DNA of 64,000 nt, taken from contig OY756966.1 in assembly GCA_963580455.1 (NCBI GenBank), positions 14,635,001-14,699,000 of the forward strand, written 5' to 3'. Of the stretch, positions 59,378-64,000 are shown one piece after another (positions within the stretch are counted from its first letter, which is position 1; each line of letters begins with the position of its first letter). The DNA is from Euonymus europaeus. Taxonomy: Eukaryota > Streptophyta > Magnoliopsida > Celastrales > Celastraceae. Both the position numbers and the translations under genes were made by a program. The notes under the pieces are model-generated. The model saw nothing but the letters and a program-made list of their open reading frames with translations. It made no database searches and had not been told where the DNA came from.

Positions 59378-62300
59378 TCTTTGACAAATGGACAAAACCG
59401 TTAAAAGCTCCTCTATAGAGAGAGTTGAGCAACTTCGGACTGTGAAAGTTGCTCGGGATAGACTTTTTATTGTTCTTCTATGTCAAATTTTACGAGTATA
59501 AGCTTCCTACATTATTTCGATGCAAAAGCACCAACTTTCAAAGACAAAAATACAAAACCGTTAAAAGCTCCTCCATAAAGAGAGTTGGACAACTTCGGAC
59601 TATCAAAATTTCTCGGGATAGACTTTTTATTGTTCTTCTATGTCAAATTTTACGAGTATAAGCTTCCTAGATTATTTTGATGCCAAAACACCAACTTTCT
59701 ATGACAAATAGACAAAACCGTTAAAAGCTCCACCATAGAGAGAGTTGAGCAACTTCGGACTATCAAAATTGCTCGGGATAGACTTTTTATTGTTCTTCTA
59801 TGTTAAATTTTACGAGTATAAGCTTCCCACATTATTTCGATGCCAAAACACCAACTTTCTATGACAAATGGACAAACCGTTAAAAGCTCCTCCATAGAGA
59901 GAGTTGAGCAACTTCGGACTATAAAAATTGCTCGGGATAGACTTTTTATTGTTCTTCTATGTTAAATTTTACGAGTATAAGCTTCCTACATTATTTCGAT
60001 GCCAAAACACCAACTTTCTATGACAAATGGACAGAACCGTTAAAAGCTCCTCCATAGAGAGAGTTGAGCAACTTCGGACCATCAAAGTTGCTCGGTGTAC
60101 AATTTCTATTGTTTTCATATGTCAAATTTTACGAGTATAAGCTTCCTACATTATTTCGATGCCAAAATAACAACTTTCTATGACAAATGGACAAAACCGT
60201 TAAAAGCTCCTCCATAGAGAGAGTTGAGCAACTTTGGACTATCAAAGTTGCTCGGGATAGACTTTTTATTGTTATTCTATGTCAAATTTTAGGAGTGCTT
60301 CCTACATTATTTCGATGCCAAAACAACAACTTTCTATGAAAAATGGACAGAACCGTTAAAAGCTCCTCCATAGAGAGAGTTGAGCAACTTCGGACTATCA
60401 AAGTTGCTCAGGATAGACTTTTAATTGTTCTTCTATGTCAAATTTTATGAGTATAAGCTTCCTAGATTATTTCGATGCCAAAACACCAACTTTCTATGAC
60501 AAATGGACAAAACCGTTAAAAGCTCCCCAATAGAGAGAGTTGAGCAACTTCGGACCATCAAAGTTGCTCGGTATACAATTTCTATTGTTCTCATATGTCA
60601 AATTTTTCGAGTATAAGCTTCCTACATTATTTCGATGCCAAAACAACAACTTTCTATGACAAATGGACAAAACCGTTAAAAGCTCCTCCATAGAGAGGGT
60701 TGAGCAACTTTGGACTATCAAAGTTGCTCGGGATAGACTTTTTATTGTTCTTCTATATCAAATTTTACGAGTATAAGCTTCCTACATTATTTCGATGCCA
60801 AAACAACAACTTTCTATGACAAATGGACAAAACTGTTAAAAGCTCTTCCATAGAGAGAGTTGAGCAACTTCGGACTATCAAAGTTGCTCGGGATAGACTT
60901 TTAATTGTTCTTCTATGTCAAATTTTATGAGTATAAGCTTCCTACATTATTTCGATGCCAAAACACCAACTTTCTATGACAAACGAACAAAACCGTTAAA
61001 AGCTCCTCCATAGAGAGAGTTGAGCAACTTCGGACTATCAAAATTGCTCGGGATAGACTTTTTATTGTTCTTCTATGTCAAATTTTACGAGTATAAGCTT
61101 CCTACAATATTTCGATGCCAAAACACCAACTTTCTATGACAAATGGACAAAACCGCTAAAAGCTCCTCCATAGAGAGAGTTGAGCAACTTTGGACTATCA
61201 AAGTTGCTCGGGATAGACTTTTAATTGTTCTTCTATGTCAAATTTTATGAGTATAAGCCACCTAGATTATTTCGATGCCAAAACACCAACTTTCTACGAC
61301 AAATGGACAAAACCGTTAAAAGCTCCTCCATAGAGGGTGTTGAGCAACTTCGGACCATCAAAGTTGTCGGCGTACAATTTCTATTGTTCTCATATGTCAA
61401 ATTTTATGAGTATAAGCTTCAGAGATTATTTAAATGCCAAAACACCAACTTTCTTTGACAAATGGACAAAACCGTTAAAAGCTCCTCCATAGAGAGAGTT
61501 GAGCAACTTCGGACTGTGAAAGTTGCTCGGGATAGACTTTTTATTGTTCTTCTATGTCAAATTTTACGAGTATAAGCTTCCTACATTATTTCGATGCCAA
61601 AACACCAACTTTCTATGACAAATATACAAAACCGTTAAAAGCTCCTCCATAGAGAGAGTTGAGCAACTTCGGACTATCAAAGTTGCTCGGGATAGACTTT
61701 TAATTGTTCTTCTATGTCGAATTTTATGAGTATAAGCTTCCTACATTATTTCGATGCCAAAACACCAACTTTCTATGACAAACGAACAAAACCGTTAAAA
61801 GCTCCTCCATAGAGAGAGTTGAGCAACTTCGGACTATCAAAATTGCTCGGGATAGACTTTTTATTGTTCTTCTATGTAAAATTTTACGATTATAAGCTTC
61901 ATACATTATTTCGATGCCAAAACACCAACTTTCTATGACAAATGGACAAAATCGTTAAAAGCTCCTCCATAGAGAGAGTTGAGCAACTTTGGACTATCAA
62001 AGTTGCTCGGGATAGACTTTTAATTGTTCTTCTATGTCAAATTTTATGAGTATAAGCCACCTAGATTATTTCGATGCCAAAACACCAACTTTCTATGACA
62101 AATGGACAAAACCGTTAAAAGCTCCTCCATAGAGGGTGTTGAGCAACTTCGGACCATCAAAGTTGTCGGTGTACAATTTCTATTGTTCTCATATGTCAAA
62201 TTTTACGAGTATAAACTTCAGAGATTATTTAAATGCCAAAACACCAACTTTCTTTGAAAAATGGACAAACCCGTTAAAAGCTCCTCCATAGAGAGAGTTG

Positions 62301-64000
62301 AGCAGTTTCAGACTGTGAAAGTTGCTCGGGATAGACTTTTTATTGTTCTTCTATGTCAAATTTTACGAGTATAAGCTTCCCACATTATTTCGATGCCAAA
62401 ACACCAACTTTCTATGACAAATATACAAAACCGTTAAAAGCTCCTCCATAGAGAGAGTTGGGCAACTTCGGACTATCAAAATTTCTCGGGATAGACTTTT
62501 TATTGTTCTTCTATGTCAAATTTTACGAGTATAAGCTTCCCAAATTATTTCGATGCCAAAACTCCAACTTTCTATGACAAATAGACAAAACCGTTAAAAG
62601 CTCCTCCATACAGAGAGTTGCGCAACTTTGGACTATCAAAATTGCTCGGGATAGACTTTTTATTGTTCTTCTATGTTAAATTTTACGAGTATAAGCTTCC
62701 TACATTATTTCGATGCCAAAACACCAACTTTCTATGACAAATGGACAGAACCGTTAAAAGCTCCTCCATAGAGAGAGTTGAGCAACTTCGGACCATCAAA
62801 GTTGCTCGGTATACAATTTCTATTGTTCTCATATGTCAAATTTTTCGAGTATAAGCTTCCTACATTATTTCGATGCCAAAACAACAACTTTCTATGACAA
62901 ATGGACAAAACCGTTAAAAGCTCCTCCATAGAGAGAGTTGAGCAACTTTGGACTATCAAAGTTGCTCGGGATAGACTTTTCATTGTTCTTCTATGTCAAA
63001 TTTTACGAGTATAAGCTTCCTACATTATTTCGATGCCAAAACAACAACTTTCTATGACAAATGCACAAAACCGTTAAAAGCTCCTCCATAGAGAGAGTTG
63101 AGCAACTTTGGACTATCAAAGTTGCTCGGGATAGACTTTTTATTGTTGTTCTATGTCAAATTTTAGGAGTGCTTCCTACATTATTTCGATGCCAAAACAA
63201 GAACTTTCTATGACAAATGGACAGAACCGTTAAAAGCTCCTCCATAGAGAGAGTTGAGCAACTTCGGACTATCAAAGTTGCTCGGGATAGACTTTTTATT
63301 GTTTTTCTATGTTAAATTTTATGAGTATAAGCTTCCTAGATTATTTCGATGCCAAAACACCAACTTTCTATGACAAATGGACAAAACCATTAAAAGTTCC
63401 TCAATAGAGAGAGTTGAGCAACTTCGGACCATCAAAGTTGCTCGGTATACAATTTCTATTGTTCTCATATGTCAAATTTTTCGAGTATAAGCTTCCTACA
63501 TTATTTGGATGCCAAAACAACAACTTTCTATGACAAATGGGCAAAACCGTTAAAAGCTCCTCCATAGAGAGAGTTGAGCAACTTTGGACTATCAAAGTTG
63601 CTCGGGATAGACTTTTCATTGTTCTTCTATGTCAAATTTTACGAGTATAAGCTTCCTACATTATTTCGATTCCAAAACAACAACTTTCTATGACAAATGG
63701 ACAAAACTGTTAAAAGCTCCTCCATAGAGAGAGTTGAGCAACTTCGGACTATCAAAGTTGCTCGGGATAGACTTTTAATTGTTCTTCTACGTCAAATTTT
63801 ATGAGTATAAGCTACCTGGATTATTTCGATGCCAAAACATCAACTTTCTATGACAAATGGACAAAACCGTTAAAAGCTCCTCCATAGAGAGAGTTGAGCA
63901 ACTTCGGACTATCAAAGTTGCTCGGGATAGACTTTTAATTGTTCTTCTATGTCAAATTTTACGAGTATAAGCTTCCTATATTATTTCGATGCCAAAACAC
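59378..64000 (+). repeat. 160-bp tandem satellite array, right part
   Basis: About 29 further monomers of the same satellite in the same orientation, running off the window end. It starts inside a monomer (at about base 122) because of the retrotransposon junction. It carries variants also seen at 36-50 kb: 'agccacctag' with 'agggtgttgag' and a 1-bp deletion in 'gttgtcgg' (near 61,360 and 62,160), and 'gatgcaaaa' with a 'caaaaataca' linker just after the element. It also has markers not seen on the left: a 4-bp deletion giving 'aggagtgcttcc' at 60,291 and again at 63,165. No genes are visible. Confidence 0.96.

Noticed and set aside
1..64000. 5S rDNA, tRNA or other RNA genes
   Set aside because: No A/B box pairs, rRNA cores or tRNA cloverleaf were seen; the only tRNA-related sequence is the primer binding site at 57,201-57,217.

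Overview
The window is plant-type repeat DNA with no host gene. About 55.5 kb (1-50,902 and 59,378-64,000) is one uninterrupted head-to-tail array of a 160-bp AT-rich satellite, roughly 345 monomers, all in the same orientation. The array runs off both ends. Its only interruption is a single LTR retrotransposon (50,908-59,372, minus strand). A long higher-order satellite array carrying a chromovirus-like Ty3/gypsy element suggests a plant centromere, pericentromere or large heterochromatic block. The element's reverse transcriptase and integrase and its initiator-Met tRNA primer site also point to a flowering plant. I do not recognise the satellite family, so I name no species.

Layout. (1) 1-~8 kb: higher-order units of 6, 7 or 8 monomers (960/1,120/1,280 bp) that differ mainly in carrying 0, 1 or 2 copies of a distinct 'type B' monomer. 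(2) ~6.3-21.4 kb: a nearly identical tandem duplication of a 7,520-bp segment (47 monomers). Each copy contains its own older 2,400-bp (15-monomer) tandem duplication. (3) ~21.4-28.6 kb: the 6-8-mer pattern returns, with a dimer duplication and one chimeric monomer. (4) ~28.6-36.5 kb: looser, mostly 6-mer spaced organisation; single-base deletions begin to shift the register. (5) ~36.5-50.9 kb: a mosaic of 1-2 kb blocks reused at offsets of 4,157/4,317, 3,357 and about 3,040 bp. (6) 50,903-59,377: the retrotransposon with its 5-bp target duplication. (7) 59,378-64,000: the satellite resumes in the same orientation with region-5-like variants.

The retrotransposon, read on the minus strand, has a 5' LTR (59,372-57,221), a tRNA-iMet primer binding site, a truncated gag, a pol (protease end, RT, RNase H, integrase, chromodomain-like tail), a polypurine tract and a 3' LTR (53,039-50,908). 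The LTRs differ at about 13 substitutions plus one 20-bp indel, so it is a young insertion. It is nevertheless defective: the second half of gag including the expected zinc knuckle is missing, and a base appears to be lost inside the protease catalytic motif. The clade is most likely Tekay/Del.

The many 60-120-codon open frames in the satellite are by-products of its repeat sequence and are not reported as genes. What is of interest here is array structure: strict 160-bp register, two monomer classes, a dyad symmetry that is intact in some monomers and broken in others in a regular order, and layered duplications that can be ordered in time.
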